Positions 43,753-53,393 of a stretch of DNA of 64,000 bases are shown one piece after another. The stretch's first letter is position 1; every line of letters starts with the position of its first letter. Source of the DNA: Bernardetia sp. (GTDB lineage: Bacteria; Bacteroidota; Bacteroidia; Cytophagales; Bernardetiaceae); NCBI GenBank assembly GCA_020630575.1, contig JAHDBD010000023.1:1-64000 (forward strand), given 5' to 3'. The notes beneath the pieces are model-generated. The model worked only from the letters and a program-made list of their open reading frames with translations, was not told the origin of the DNA and made no database searches. The position numbers were made by a program, and so were the translations under genes.

Positions 43753-44661
43753 ATGATTCCTATTTCTTTTGAAAAAATTGCCTCTTTAAAACCTCTTTTT
43801 GAAGACCCAAAAAGCAACGAACAACAATTACTAAAAAAATATACTGATAATCGTTCTCGTTTTGTTTCCATCAATGGTTCTCTAATTCATTATAGAGAAG
43901 AAGGAACAGGTGAACCTTTAATTTTGATTCATGGAGCTTTTTCTTCGCTTCATACTTTTGAAGACTGGACAAAAACACTTTCCAAAAAATATAGAGTTAT
44001 CTCATTAGATTTACCAGGTTTTGGACTTACAGGAGCAATTTCTGAAGAAGATTATTGCTTAGAGAATTATATGAACTACTTAGAAGTATTTATGGATAGA
44101 TTAGATATTAAGAAATGTTATCTAGGTGGAAATTCTTTAGGTGGTTGGATTGCTTGGGAATATGCTCTGAGACACCAAGAACAAGTAGAAAAACTAGTAT
44201 TAATTTCATCAGCAGGATTTATAGATGAGGGAAGTATTCCAACTCCTTTTAAGTTGGCAAAGCTGCCCATCTTTGGTAAAATGTTTAAATACGCAATTCA
44301 AAAACCTATTTTTGAGAAATTTGTAAAAGAAGTTTACTGTGACCAATCACTAATATGTCAAGAAACAATTGACCGTTATTTCGATTTTTTCACTCGTGAT
44401 TGTAATATGAAAGCCTTTTTTAATATCATCAATCAAGATTTACACGATAATACTGAACAACTCAAAAACCTTTATACACCAACACTTATTATTTGGGGAA
44501 AAGATGATGCTTGGCTGCCTGCTGAAAATGCTCGTCGTTTTAGAGATTTATTACCCAACAACAGAATGTTGATTTATGAAGGTGTAGGACATGTTCCGAT
44601 GGAAGAAGCTCCTCAAAAAACGGTTAAAGCAGTTTCTAAATTTTTGAGAGAAGATTTTTAA
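43753..44661 (+). CDS. Alpha/beta hydrolase
   Basis: The 302 residues form a classical alpha/beta hydrolase. The oxyanion region is LILIHGAFSSLHTFEDW, the nucleophile elbow is GGNSLGGWIAWEY (Ser in G-N-S-L-G), the acid is probably in IIWGKDDAWLP, and the histidine in GVGHVPMEEAP. No signal peptide is seen, although the N-terminus is amphipathic. The cap domain lies at about 145-225. Substrates could be esters, lactones or C-C bonded ring-cleavage products. It is monocistronic, preceded by about 310 bases containing no recognised gene. Confidence 0.85.
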   Translation: MIPISFEKIASLKPLFEDPKSNEQQLLKKYTDNRSRFVSINGSLIHYREEGTGEPLILIHGAFSSLHTFEDWTKTLSKKYRVISLDLPGFGLTGAISEEDYCLENYMNYLEVFMDRLDIKKCYLGGNSLGGWIAWEYALRHQEQVEKLVLISSAGFIDEGSIPTPFKLAKLPIFGKMFKYAIQKPIFEKFVKEVYCDQSLICQETIDRYFDFFTRDCNMKAFFNIINQDLHDNTEQLKNLYTPTLIIWGKDDAWLPAENARRFRDLLPNNRMLIYEGVGHVPMEEAPQKTVKAVSKFLREDF

Positions 44662-44675
44662 AATAATTATTCTGT

Positions 44676-44700
44676 AGAACACTCTTTAGAGTGTTTTGTA
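44676..44700 (+). repeat. TTTA-loop hairpin after the hydrolase gene
   Basis: GAACACTC, loop TTTA and GAGTGTTTT form a perfect stem of seven pairs, preceded by TGTA. The layout is the same as the two units at 16975-17034, with a different but self-complementary stem. It may also serve as a weak terminator. Confidence 0.5.
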
Positions 44701-44763
44701 TTGAATTTTCACACCTAATCCATTACTTTTTTGATTTTTCAAAATGATAATGGATTTTTTTTG

Positions 44764-44771
44764 TACTTTTG
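44764..44771 (+). promoter_or_regulatory. carA: -7 box of carA
   Basis: TACTTTTG matches TAnnTTTG, 64 bases before the carA start codon. Confidence 0.45.
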
Positions 44772-44834
44772 CGTATTTGAATCTCATGAAATCTTAATCA
44801 TCGTACAAACTCACAAAAGAACGAAGTTATTTTT

Positions 44835-45944
44835 ATGGAAAATCACAAAAAAGCAGTCTTACTTCTTGCAGACGGAACAAAATATGAAGGTATCGCTATT
44901 GGAAAAATAGGCACAACAGGTGGCGAAATCTGTTTTAATACAGGAATGACAGGCTATCAAGAAATTTATACCGACCCTTCTTATTTTGGACAAATTGTAA
45001 TCAATACAAGTTCTCATATTGGTAATTATGGAACAATAGATGCAGAAAATGAATCTGCAAGTGTCAAAATAAATGGTCTTGTAGTTCGTAATTTTTCAGA
45101 CATTCATTCTCGTTCTACAGCTGATAGTTCACTTCAAAATTACTTAGAAAAAGCTAATATTACAGGAATTGCAGAAGTTGATACTCGTGCTTTGGTACGT
45201 CATATTCGTGATAAAGGCGCAATGAATGCCATTATTTCGTCAGAAGATTTGACAGATGCAGAGCTTCAAAAAAGACTTTCAGAAGTGCCTGATATGAATG
45301 GATTAGAACTTTCTTCTAAAGTTACGACAAAACAAACGTATACAGTCGGCAATGAAAATTCAGAAATACGAGTTGCTGTTTTAGATTTTGGAATTAAAAC
45401 TAATATTTTGAGAAGTTTAGCTCAAAGAGGCGTTTTTTGTAAAGTATTTCCTGCCAAAACTTCTGTAAAAGAACTTTTAGAGTTTAATCCAACAGGCTTT
45501 TTCCTTTCTAATGGTCCTGGCGATCCTGCTGCAATGGATTATGCTGTCAAGACAACAAAAGAACTTTTAGAACTTGACAAACCAATTTTTGGAATTTGTT
45601 TAGGGCATCAAATTTTAGCTCTTGCTGGTGGACTTTCTACTTATAAAATGTTCAATGGGCATAGAGGACTCAATCATCCAGTTAAGAATTTAGAGCTAGG
45701 AAATTGTGAAATTACTTCTCAAAATCACGGTTTTGGCGTAGACAGAGAATTATTAAACCAACAAAACGAAATTGTAGAGACACACAAAAACTTAAATGAT
45801 AAAAGTGTGGCAGGAATTCGTTTTAAAAACAAAAAAGCCTTTTCAGTTCAATATCACCCAGAGTCTTCTCCTGGACCTCACGATTCTCGTTATCTTTTTG
45901 ACCAATTTGTAGAGATGATGCAGAAGGAAAAAGTGATGGCTTAA
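44835..45944 (+). CDS. carA: Carbamoyl-phosphate synthase small subunit
   Basis: This 369-residue glutamine amidotransferase subunit feeds ammonia to CarB for carbamoyl phosphate, used in pyrimidine and arginine synthesis. The N-terminal domain has the CarA-specific TGGEICFNTGMTGYQEIYTDPSY (given as GGEICFNTGMTGYQE). The class I amidotransferase domain has SNGPGDP, the nucleophile in PIFGICLGHQILAL, and the His/Glu pair in VQYHPESSPGP. The length is normal. carB is not adjacent. Confidence 0.96.
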   Translation: MENHKKAVLLLADGTKYEGIAIGKIGTTGGEICFNTGMTGYQEIYTDPSYFGQIVINTSSHIGNYGTIDAENESASVKINGLVVRNFSDIHSRSTADSSLQNYLEKANITGIAEVDTRALVRHIRDKGAMNAIISSEDLTDAELQKRLSEVPDMNGLELSSKVTTKQTYTVGNENSEIRVAVLDFGIKTNILRSLAQRGVFCKVFPAKTSVKELLEFNPTGFFLSNGPGDPAAMDYAVKTTKELLELDKPIFGICLGHQILALAGGLSTYKMFNGHRGLNHPVKNLELGNCEITSQNHGFGVDRELLNQQNEIVETHKNLNDKSVAGIRFKNKKAFSVQYHPESSPGPHDSRYLFDQFVEMMQKEKVMA

Positions 45945-45960
45945 ATTATATTGTATTTGT

Positions 45961-45987
45961 AGGGAAAAGGCTTGCCTTTTCCCTTAT
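45961..45987 (+). terminator. Hairpin after carA
   Basis: GGGAAAAGG, loop CTTG and CCTTTTCCC form a perfect 9-bp stem followed by a short T-rich stretch (TTATT), 18 bases after the carA stop. The tail is weak for a terminator, so it may be another dispersed hairpin. Confidence 0.5.
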
Positions 45988-46021
45988 TCAATTATGTGCA
46001 AAATGTAATTAGGAACTTAAA

Positions 46022-46543
46022 ATGAACAAAAACCTAGAAACTAAAAGATTACTTCTTATTGCTTCTAATCAAAATCTATTAGAATCTGCTATTGAAGGAG
46101 ACAAAAAATTATCACAACAATTGGGTGTCATCGTTCCTGAAAATTGGACAGAGTTTGGTTTAGCTCCCCTACAATATGCTTTAGATAAAATCAAATCTTC
46201 AAAAGAGGAATTGGGTTGGTGGAACTATTTTGTAATTCATAAATCTGATAATAAACTTATTGGAAATTGTGGATATAGTGGGCAACCTACTGAAGAGGGA
46301 ATTGTTGAAATTGGATATGAAATTAAATCAGAATACAGAAATAAAGGACTTGCAACAGAATTAGCAAAAACTCTTATCGATAATGCTTTTAGTTTTAAAC
46401 ACGTAAATTCTATTCAAGCGCATACATTAGGGCAAGAAAACCCTTCGACAAAAGTCTTATCAAAATGTAACTTTCAGAAAATTGAGGAATTAGAAGATGA
46501 AGCCGAAGGAATTATTTGGAAATGGAAACTAGAACGAACATAA
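46022..46543 (+). CDS. GNAT family acetyltransferase
   Basis: The 173 residues form a GNAT fold of the RimJ/RimL type. The opening is LETKRLLLIASNQNLLES, and the acetyl-CoA site is IGYEIKSEYRNKGLATELAKTLI with the Q/RxxGxG/A-like pattern RNKGLA. NSIQAHTLGQENPSTKVLSKCNF is the usual final strand-helix, with the conserved Asn-Ser pattern. The acceptor is unknown: protein N-termini, antibiotics or small amines are all possible. It is monocistronic between carA and dnaN. Confidence 0.85.
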   Translation: MNKNLETKRLLLIASNQNLLESAIEGDKKLSQQLGVIVPENWTEFGLAPLQYALDKIKSSKEELGWWNYFVIHKSDNKLIGNCGYSGQPTEEGIVEIGYEIKSEYRNKGLATELAKTLIDNAFSFKHVNSIQAHTLGQENPSTKVLSKCNFQKIEELEDEAEGIIWKWKLERT

Positions 46544-46656
46544 AACTGATTTTGTAATTAGGAGAATGAACTATCTGTTAGCTAACTTTTTTAAAATTCC
46601 TTCAAAAAAAGTCAAAGAAATTTCATTAAAGGTTATGGTATGGCATTACAAATTTT

Positions 46657-46664
46657 TATCTTTG
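46657..46664 (+). promoter_or_regulatory. dnaN: -7 box of dnaN
   Basis: TATCTTTG matches TAnnTTTG, 58 bases before the start codon. Confidence 0.45.
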
Positions 46665-46721
46665 TAGTCCTACAAAAAAAAATAATTTACCATTTAGGTT
46701 ACCATTAAATACTGATACGAT

Positions 46722-47843
46722 ATGAAGTTTATTGTTTCGTCGGCTGCGCTGCTCAAACAACTCAATTCGCTGAAAGGACTTGTTCCTAGCAATCCTGTTA
46801 TTCCAATTTTAGAAAACTTTTTATTTGAGATTAGTGATGGTCTTTTGCGTGTAACGGCTTCCGATTTACAAAATGCAATGACTTTAGAAACGGCTGTTGA
46901 AACAGATGAAAAAGCAAATGTAGCTGTTCCTGCTCGTATGCTCTTAGATACACTTCGCAACTTGCCTGAACAACCAATCACTTTTACGATTGATACAGAA
47001 TCTCATGGCATCGAAATTTTGTCAGACAATGGGCGATATACTTTAGCTGGAGAAGATGCTGGCGATTTTCCTCGTCCTGCTGAGCCAAAAAATACGACAA
47101 ACTTAATGTTTTCGTCTGATGTTATTTCAAGTGCTATTTCATATGCGCTTTTCGCTGTTAGTTCAGACGAAATGAAACCTGCTATGAATGGTATTTTCGT
47201 TAATTTATCAGATGGAAAGACAAATTTTGTAGCGACAGATTCACACCGTTTGGTGCGTTATCGTTATGAAGGAACAGAAGGAAATAGTAATTCTTCAATT
47301 ATTATCCCTGGAAAAGCATTTGAGCAACTCAAAAATGCCTTGCCTTCTTCTCCTCAAGAAATTCAGTTGGAATTTAATGATACAAATGTATTTTTCAATT
47401 TTGGCAATATCAAAATGGTAAGTCGTTTGATTGATGAGCGTTTTCCAGATTATGAAAATGTAATTCCGACAAGCAACGACAAAAATTTAAATATTGACCG
47501 TCAGCAGCTTTTAAGTTCTTTGAAGCGTATTTCTATCTATGCTAACAAAACATCTCAACAGATTCGTTTCAAATTAGAAAATAACAACTTGCTTATTTCA
47601 GCAGAAGATGTTGATTTTTCAAATGAAGCAAAAGAAAATTTACCTTGTGATTATGATGGTGATTCTTTAGAAATTGGTTTTAATGGCAAATTCTTGATGG
47701 AAATGTTATCTAATTTAAATTGTGATACTGTTCATTTTGAGTTTTCTGAGCCAAATCGTGCAGCTTTGATGTACCCACACGAAGCAAACGAAGAGGATGT
47801 ATTAATGCTCGTTATGCCAGTAATGCTTAATAATTATTATTAA
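46722..47843 (+). CDS. dnaN: DNA polymerase III beta subunit (sliding clamp)
   Basis: This 373-residue clamp encircles DNA and tethers the replicative polymerase. It has the three-domain pattern: an N-terminal KFIVSSAALLKQLNSLKGLV, IPILENFLFEI and LRVTASDLQNAM; a middle FVATDSHRLVRY; and a C-terminal end VLMLVMPVML in place of the usual MPMRL. The length is standard. It is not next to dnaA, which is common in this phylum. A strong terminator follows at 47935. Confidence 0.95.
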   Translation: MKFIVSSAALLKQLNSLKGLVPSNPVIPILENFLFEISDGLLRVTASDLQNAMTLETAVETDEKANVAVPARMLLDTLRNLPEQPITFTIDTESHGIEILSDNGRYTLAGEDAGDFPRPAEPKNTTNLMFSSDVISSAISYALFAVSSDEMKPAMNGIFVNLSDGKTNFVATDSHRLVRYRYEGTEGNSNSSIIIPGKAFEQLKNALPSSPQEIQLEFNDTNVFFNFGNIKMVSRLIDERFPDYENVIPTSNDKNLNIDRQQLLSSLKRISIYANKTSQQIRFKLENNNLLISAEDVDFSNEAKENLPCDYDGDSLEIGFNGKFLMEMLSNLNCDTVHFEFSEPNRAALMYPHEANEEDVLMLVMPVMLNNYY

Positions 47844-47855
47844 TAATTGCTTATT

Positions 47856-47885
47856 GTCGTTGGTGAGTACACCAACAAGGGTAAG
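47856..47885 (+). repeat. Dispersed hairpin element, GTYGTYGGTG family, copy 3
   Basis: GTCGTTGGTG, loop AGTA and CACCAACAAG form a stem of seven core pairs, followed by GGTAAG. It lies 12 bases after the dnaN stop. Confidence 0.65.
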
Positions 47886-47933
47886 TGTATATGTATCACA
47901 GACTTCCTAGTTTGTAAAATAAATAGTATTTTC

Positions 47934-47975
47934 TCAAAAATCCTTTATAAATTTAGATTTATAAAGGATTTTTTG
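47934..47975 (+). terminator. Terminator of dnaN
   Basis: The arms AAAAATCCTTTATAAAT and ATTTATAAAGGATTTTT, with loop TTAG, are perfectly complementary and run into T residues. It is the strongest terminator in the window. Confidence 0.85.
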
Positions 47976-48153
47976 TTATTAGTTCTAAAAGTCGTCGTGA
48001 AAAAAACTTCCTTTTATTTTCCATTATGGGTTTCGTTCTTCGTACTTTAATTGATTTCTATTCCTAATACACTAATTTTAAAATTATAAATGATTGATAT
48101 TCAAGCACTCAAAGTCATTTATCATTCACAATTAATAATTTACGATTCCTTAT

Positions 48154-49101
48154 ATGCTTTCTCCTGTCATTTTATTCGTTTATAAGCGTTCCAATCATAC
48201 TAGGCAAGTCTTGGAGGCTTTGGCAGTGTGTCAAAACTCAAAAGATACTCCTCTCATTATTTATTCAGATGGAGCAAAACCAAATGTTACTTCAAAAGAC
48301 AAAGAAGAAATTGAACAAACGAGGCAAGTTTTGAGAGATTTTAAAGAAAAAAAAGAAAATCTTTTTCTAAGTATAGAAATTTATGAATCTGAATCAAACA
48401 AAGGTTTAGCCAAATCAGTCAGAGAAGGAATCACAGAGCAAATCAATAAATATGAAAAAATAATTGTTTTAGAGGATGACATTGTTCCCCAAAAAGGCTT
48501 TTTAAAATATATGAATGATGCCTTAGAAAAGTATGAAAATGAAGATAAAGTATGGGGGATTTCTGCTTCTGCTTTTCCTTTAGATAATGAAAAAATGGTG
48601 CAACAACAAACCTTTTTTCTTCCTGTAAATAGTTCATGGGGATGGGCTACTTGGAAAAGAACTTGGGATAAAATAGATTTTGATATTGAGAGTATTTTTC
48701 AAAAATTTAGTCAGAACTCAGTTACACCAAAAGAATATAACTTTGGTAGTTATTATTATTATCAAATTTTGGAAGCTCAAAAAGAGGATAAAATAGATTC
48801 TTGGGCTACTTTTTTTATGGCAACACTGTTTTTAGAAAAAGGTTGGTTCTTATTTCCTAAAAAATCACTAGTTCAAAATACAGGTTTTGATGCAACAGGA
48901 ACACACTGTACTGAAGAAGATTTGTTTTTTAATACTGCTGTTACAGATTTTGTAGAAGTAAATGAAATTCCATTTTTTATTGAAAATGAAGGAAAAAAAC
49001 AGACACAAAAAGCATTTCAAAAGCAGTTTGGAAAACCTTCTATTTTTAAAAGAATTCAGAATAAACTCAATCCTAATTCGCCTTATTTTATTTTAAAATA
49101 A
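48154..49101 (+). CDS. GT-A type glycosyltransferase
   Basis: The 315 residues start with SPVILFVYKRSNHTRQVLEA, the opening of family-2-like glycosyltransferases. The nucleotide-sugar site is marked by PLIIYSDGAKP and by IIVLEDDIVPQKGFLKYM, where the EDD triplet stands for the DxD metal motif. An acceptor region with SSWGWATWKRTWDKIDFD follows, a pattern seen in sugar transferases acting on surface glycans. No membrane segment is present. It would add sugars to a lipid- or protein-linked glycan; no glycan cluster surrounds it. Confidence 0.8.
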   Translation: MLSPVILFVYKRSNHTRQVLEALAVCQNSKDTPLIIYSDGAKPNVTSKDKEEIEQTRQVLRDFKEKKENLFLSIEIYESESNKGLAKSVREGITEQINKYEKIIVLEDDIVPQKGFLKYMNDALEKYENEDKVWGISASAFPLDNEKMVQQQTFFLPVNSSWGWATWKRTWDKIDFDIESIFQKFSQNSVTPKEYNFGSYYYYQILEAQKEDKIDSWATFFMATLFLEKGWFLFPKKSLVQNTGFDATGTHCTEEDLFFNTAVTDFVEVNEIPFFIENEGKKQTQKAFQKQFGKPSIFKRIQNKLNPNSPYFILK

Positions 49102-49178
49102 AATTTCACTAACTATTTGTGCTTTGTCAAGTTGCTTTACTAAATGATTTCTTTTCCATCGTATGTTTTTTTTATTTT

Positions 49179-50510
49179 ATGTTCAAAAGACCTTATCAGT
49201 ATGTTCGTAAGACCTATTTAGCTCTTACAAATAGCATTATTTTTCTACCTTCTTTGATGGCTATTTTTTCGGTAGGACTTTCTATATTTATGATGACTTT
49301 TGAAAATTCTGAACTAAGTAAAGAAGCTAAAGAAGTTCTGAAATTTGCTTTAGTAACAGGTGCTGACAATGCTCGTTTTGTACTTAATGCATTTATTGGA
49401 GGGATTATTTCATTGATGGTTTTTAATTTTTCAATGGTAATGGTTGTTCTAAATCAGGCAGCAACAGCTTTTTCTCCTCGTGTTGTTCCAGGGGTTTTGA
49501 CAAACAAATCTTACCAAATCGTATTAGGAACATATTTAGCAACCATTCTGTATTGCCTTTTGCTGATCGTAAATATAGGAAAAACTGAAGAAGGAATTTA
49601 TATTCCTCAGCTAAGTATTTTTGTAGGAATGTGCCTTGGTGTTTTGTCGCTTGTTTTGTTCATCTATTTTATTCATTCAATTTCTCGTTCAGTACAGGTA
49701 GATAATATTATTTTGATGGTTTATAATAAGACATTTAATGAGTTAGAATCAAAGAAAGTAAGTAATTATCAGGACTATCAAACCGTTTTTGATAAAGTGT
49801 CAGACTGGCATACCATTATTAGTAATCAGAGTGGTTATTTTAGAGAATGCAATAGAGAAAAAATAGTTAAGTTGGCTAAAAAATATGATATTGAGTTATT
49901 TATCAACTTAGAAGAAGGTTCATTTATGGTTATAGGAACACCTTTATTAAAGGTAAATAAAGAAATTGGTCAAGAAGCAATTAATGAAATATTAGAAGAA
50001 TTTATTTTTTATGATAATGAATATATTCAAGATAATTATGTGTATGGAATCAAACAACTAAGTGAAATAGCAACAAAAGCATTAAGTCCAGGCATAAACG
50101 ACCCTGAAACAGCTATTCGAACAATTAATTATATGACTTTACTTTTTGTAGAAAAAGCTCTGCGTGAAGGGGTATATTGTTACACAGATAAAGAAGGAAC
50201 TACACGACTTTGGGAAGAAACTTATTCTCTTTATAATTTGATGTATCGCTATATATCTCCTATTCTTTATTATGGAAAAGCTGATGTTATGGTAATGGAT
50301 AGACTTTTTTCTATGATAGAATGTTTGCTTTCAGCCGAAAGAATCAAAGGTAAATTAGATATTGCTAAAATTGATTCACTTCTTTTAGAATTTCATTCTA
50401 CTATCAAAGGTAATATAGAAGGCGAACAAAAAAATTACCTCAACAAAACACTTATACGTATCAATTTACTCTTAAGTTCAAGTGGATTTCAAGTTCCTTT
50501 TTTTGAGTAA
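49179..50510 (+). CDS. DUF2254 family membrane protein
   Basis: This 443-residue protein has four transmembrane helices in the first 190 residues: about 14-38, 66-92, 106-128 and 140-163 (for example FIGGIISLMVFNFSMVMVVL). The DUF2254 hallmark NQAATAFSPRVVPG follows the second helix, and the soluble part contains IATKALSPGINDPETAIR, the second family hallmark. The ATG at 49179 is chosen because MFKRPYQYVRKTYL is a basic, cytoplasmic start before the first helix; an in-frame TTG at 49119 would add 20 unlikely residues. The family is uncharacterised. Confidence 0.82.
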   Translation: MFKRPYQYVRKTYLALTNSIIFLPSLMAIFSVGLSIFMMTFENSELSKEAKEVLKFALVTGADNARFVLNAFIGGIISLMVFNFSMVMVVLNQAATAFSPRVVPGVLTNKSYQIVLGTYLATILYCLLLIVNIGKTEEGIYIPQLSIFVGMCLGVLSLVLFIYFIHSISRSVQVDNIILMVYNKTFNELESKKVSNYQDYQTVFDKVSDWHTIISNQSGYFRECNREKIVKLAKKYDIELFINLEEGSFMVIGTPLLKVNKEIGQEAINEILEEFIFYDNEYIQDNYVYGIKQLSEIATKALSPGINDPETAIRTINYMTLLFVEKALREGVYCYTDKEGTTRLWEETYSLYNLMYRYISPILYYGKADVMVMDRLFSMIECLLSAERIKGKLDIAKIDSLLLEFHSTIKGNIEGEQKNYLNKTLIRINLLLSSSGFQVPFFE

Positions 50511-50520
50511 AAACTGTTTG

Positions 50521-50550
50521 GTGTCGGCGAGATACCGACAAGGGCAAAGT
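50521..50550 (+). repeat. Dispersed hairpin element, GTYGTYGGTG family, copy 4
   Basis: TGTCGG and CCGACA flank a short loop. Over 28 bases this element differs from copy 1 at 11271 at only a few positions, including the flank AAGGGCAAAGT against AACGGCAAAAT. Confidence 0.7.
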
Positions 50551-50569
50551 GGCTTATTTATCAAAACAC

Positions 50570-50617
50570 AAAAAAGTCATTTCTTCCATCATTAAGACGG
50601 AAGAAATGACTTTTTAA
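50570..50617. terminator. Bidirectional terminator between DUF2254 and groEL
   Basis: The 16-bp arms AAAAGTCATTTCTTCC and GGAAGAAATGACTTTT enclose 11 bases. It lies between two convergent genes. Confidence 0.85.
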
Positions 50618-50683
50618 ATATTGTAGCGTACATTTCAAAAGAGAATGCTAAAAATACGCTGCAAGTTTTTAAGGAAATGATTC

Positions 50684-52330
50684 TTACATCATTCCACCCA
50701 TGCCACCCATACCAGGAGCAGAAGGCATAGCTTCTTTCTCTTCTGGATCATCTGCAATTACACACTCAGTAGTGAGTAAAAGAGAAGCAATAGAAGCAGC
50801 ATTTTCAAGAGCTAAACGAGAAACTTTAGTTGGATCAAGAACACCAGCAGCTACTAAGTTTTCGTATCTATCTTCACGAGCATTGTAACCAAAATCGCCT
50901 TTTCCTTCTCTTACTTTCTGAACGATTACAGAACCTTCAAGACCTGCATTCGAAACGATAGTACGAAGAGGAGCTTCTAAAGCCTGACGGATAATATTTA
51001 CACCTGTTTCTTGGTCTTGGTTTTCGATGCCATTTTTACCAACAACAAAGTCATTCAAAGAATCCAAAGAACGGATAAATGCTACACCACCACCAGGTAC
51101 TACACCTTCTTGTACGGCTGCACGAGTTGCGTGTAATGCGTCATCTACTCTGTCTTTTTTCTCTTTCATTTCTACTTCTGTAGCTGCACCGATATAAAGG
51201 ATTGCAACACCACCAGCTAATTTAGCCAAACGTTCTTGCAATTTCTCACGGTCATAGTCAGAAGTTGTTTTCTCAATTTGAGATTTGATTTCGTTGATAC
51301 GACGTTTGATGTTATCGCTTTCGCCAGCACCATTGATGATTGTAGTGTTGTCTTTGTCGATAGTGATTTTTTCAGCACGTCCTAAGTAAGACACTTCTGC
51401 ACTTTCCAATTTGTAACCACGCTCTTCGCTGATAAGTGTACCACCTGTAAGAGTAGCAATATCTTCCAACATAGCTTTACGACGGTCACCAAAACCTGGA
51501 GCTTTAACAGCAGCAATACGGAGAGCACCACGAATTTTGTTTACTACCAAAGTAGCCAATGCTTCGCCATCCACATCTTCTGAAATGATAACCAATGGTT
51601 TACCACTTTGAGCAACTTGTTCCAAAATAGGAAGAAGTTCTTTCATAGAAGAGATTTTTTTGTCATAAATTAGAATATAAGCATCTTCTAATTCAACTTC
51701 CATTGTTTCTGTATTAGTAACAAAATAAGGAGACAAATAACCACGGTCAAACTGCATACCTTCAACAGTTTTTACTTCTGTTTCAGTACCACGAGCTTCT
51801 TCTACTGTGATTACACCATCTTTACCCACTTTATCCATAGCATCAGCAATCATTTTACCGATTTCCATGTCATTGTTTGCAGAGATTGCACCTACTTGAG
51901 CAACTTCTGAAGACGATTTGATTGGATTAGATTGAGATTTTAAACTCTCAACTACTTTAATTACAGCTTTGTCCATACCACGTTTCAAATCCATTGGATT
52001 TGCACCAGCAGCAACATTTTTGATACCTGCATTAAAGATAGCTTGAGCCAAAACAGTTGCAGTTGTAGTACCATCACCAGCCATATCAGCCGTTTTTGAA
52101 GCTACTTCTTTTACAAGCTGTGCGCCCATGTTTTCGATCGGGTCTTTCAAATCAATTTCTTTAGCAACTGTTACACCATCTTTAGTAACTGAAGGTGCGC
52201 CAAATTTTTTGTCTATAACTACATTACGACCTTTAGGTCCTAAAGTTGTTTTTACTGCGTTTGCCAAAGCATCAACGCCTTTTTTAAGTCTTTCACGAGC
52301 TACTGTATCGAATACTACTATCTTAGCCAT
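50684..52330 (-). CDS. groEL: Chaperonin GroEL
   Basis: This 548-residue subunit of the 60-kDa chaperonin folds proteins with GroES and ATP. Family features: the start [47 protein letters not shown] (ATP site), [20 protein letters not shown], and the flexible tail GMGGMGGMM. It lies downstream of groES with 177 bases between, which contain a dispersed hairpin. The gene order is the usual groES-groEL. Confidence 0.97.
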   Translation of the reverse strand: MAKIVVFDTVARERLKKGVDALANAVKTTLGPKGRNVVIDKKFGAPSVTKDGVTVAKEIDLKDPIENMGAQLVKEVASKTADMAGDGTTTATVLAQAIFNAGIKNVAAGANPMDLKRGMDKAVIKVVESLKSQSNPIKSSSEVAQVGAISANNDMEIGKMIADAMDKVGKDGVITVEEARGTETEVKTVEGMQFDRGYLSPYFVTNTETMEVELEDAYILIYDKKISSMKELLPILEQVAQSGKPLVIISEDVDGEALATLVVNKIRGALRIAAVKAPGFGDRRKAMLEDIATLTGGTLISEERGYKLESAEVSYLGRAEKITIDKDNTTIINGAGESDNIKRRINEIKSQIEKTTSDYDREKLQERLAKLAGGVAILYIGAATEVEMKEKKDRVDDALHATRAAVQEGVVPGGGVAFIRSLDSLNDFVVGKNGIENQDQETGVNIIRQALEAPLRTIVSNAGLEGSVIVQKVREGKGDFGYNAREDRYENLVAAGVLDPTKVSRLALENAASIASLLLTTECVIADDPEEKEAMPSAPGMGGMGGMM

Positions 52331-52469
52331 AATATTTTGAATGTTTTTTTTGTTCTATTAAAATTTTTGTAGAAATGTGTTTTTATGAAATTGAATAGAT
52401 AGAATTTGATAAATCAAATTGCTACTTGTCTAAAAAATAAATCCATAAAAAAATCTAACATTTTTGTTT

Positions 52470-52497
52470 GCCGTTGTTGGTGTCTCCACCAACGACT
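52470..52497 (-). repeat. Dispersed hairpin element, GTYGTYGGTG family, copy 5
   Basis: On the minus strand this reads GTCGTTGGTG, loop GAGA, CACCAACAAC, then GGCAAAC. It is located between groES and groEL, so it would be in the middle of their shared transcript. Confidence 0.7.
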
Positions 52498-52507
52498 TAT
52501 TGTTTAA

Positions 52508-52786
52508 TTAAACAACTGCATAAATGTCAGATTCACGCATGATAAGGTAATCTTGTCCTTCTACATTGATTTCTGTACCTGAATATTTACCATAAAGAAC
52601 GTTATCACCTACCTTTACAGTAATTGGTTCGTCTTTTTTACCATTTCCTACTGCGATTACTTTTCCACGTTGTGGTTTTTCTTTTGCCGAATCAGGAATG
52701 ATGATTCCACTTGCCGTTTTTTCTTCTGCTGCATCAGGTGCAACCAATACACGGTCTGCTAAAGGACGAATATTTACATCAGCCAT
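52508..52786 (-). CDS. groES: Co-chaperonin GroES
   Basis: This 92-residue subunit forms the heptameric lid of GroEL. Family features are [27 protein letters not shown] with the mobile loop (given as [12 protein letters not shown] and [14 protein letters not shown]), [14 protein letters not shown], and the final [12 protein letters not shown]. It is the first gene of the groES-groEL pair. Confidence 0.97.
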   Translation of the reverse strand: MADVNIRPLADRVLVAPDAAEEKTASGIIIPDSAKEKPQRGKVIAVGNGKKDEPITVKVGDNVLYGKYSGTEINVEGQDYLIMRESDIYAVV

Positions 52787-53393
52787 AGTTGTCTAGTTTA
52801 TTTAATAGTGAATGAATACGTAAATTTTTGTATCGTCTTATTTATTTTTTGAATGTGTTTGCGATACTTTCGTTGTAGTCTTTACATAGAATATGCCAAT
52901 ACCAAAAATGATTTTTTGAGTGTAAATTTTGTCTTTTTGTGCCGTTTTAATTTAAATTTAACTGCCATTTTGTCGCTTGTTTTGCGTATTTAGTATGTCA
53001 TCTTTTGCTATTTGTAACTGGTAGTTTTACCGTTTGTAAATAACATCTTTAAAAATGTGATATAACTTGTGTTTTTAGAATGCTTTTAATTTTTTTGATT
53101 CTGTTTTGTAGATAAATTAGTAAACATACTGCTCTAAATAGAAAAATTAAGCTCTGTAAATTTTAATATACAACTTTCTGTAAATCAATTGTTTAATAGC
53201 TTTCGATTCAAATAGTTTTATTTTTTTTAAATTTTTCCTATCCTTTTTAACATTTTTGCGTATAACAACATACATACAAGATGTATAAAAATCTTTAAAT
53301 AGTTCTATCTTTATTAATGTTCATCTATTAAATTTTAACTACTTTGATGTGATACAAACTTAATTTTTGTATGCCATTACTCTCAAAAAAACT
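52787..53393. other. Divergent regulatory region between groES and the PspA-like gene
   Basis: Six hundred bases of AT-rich DNA separate two divergent stress operons. I searched for a CIRCE operator (TTAGCACTC-N9-GAGTGCTAA) and saw none, and no clear TAnnTTTG box was found near either start. No gene or RNA is apparent. Confidence 0.5.

Noticed and set aside
47847..48050. 67-codon open frame after dnaN
   Set aside because: It runs through the dispersed hairpin and the strong dnaN terminator, has no protein-like pattern, and looks like chance.
52787..53393. Possible CIRCE or heat-shock operator for groES-groEL
   Set aside because: No TTAGCACTC-N9-GAGTGCTAA or other clear inverted repeat was found.
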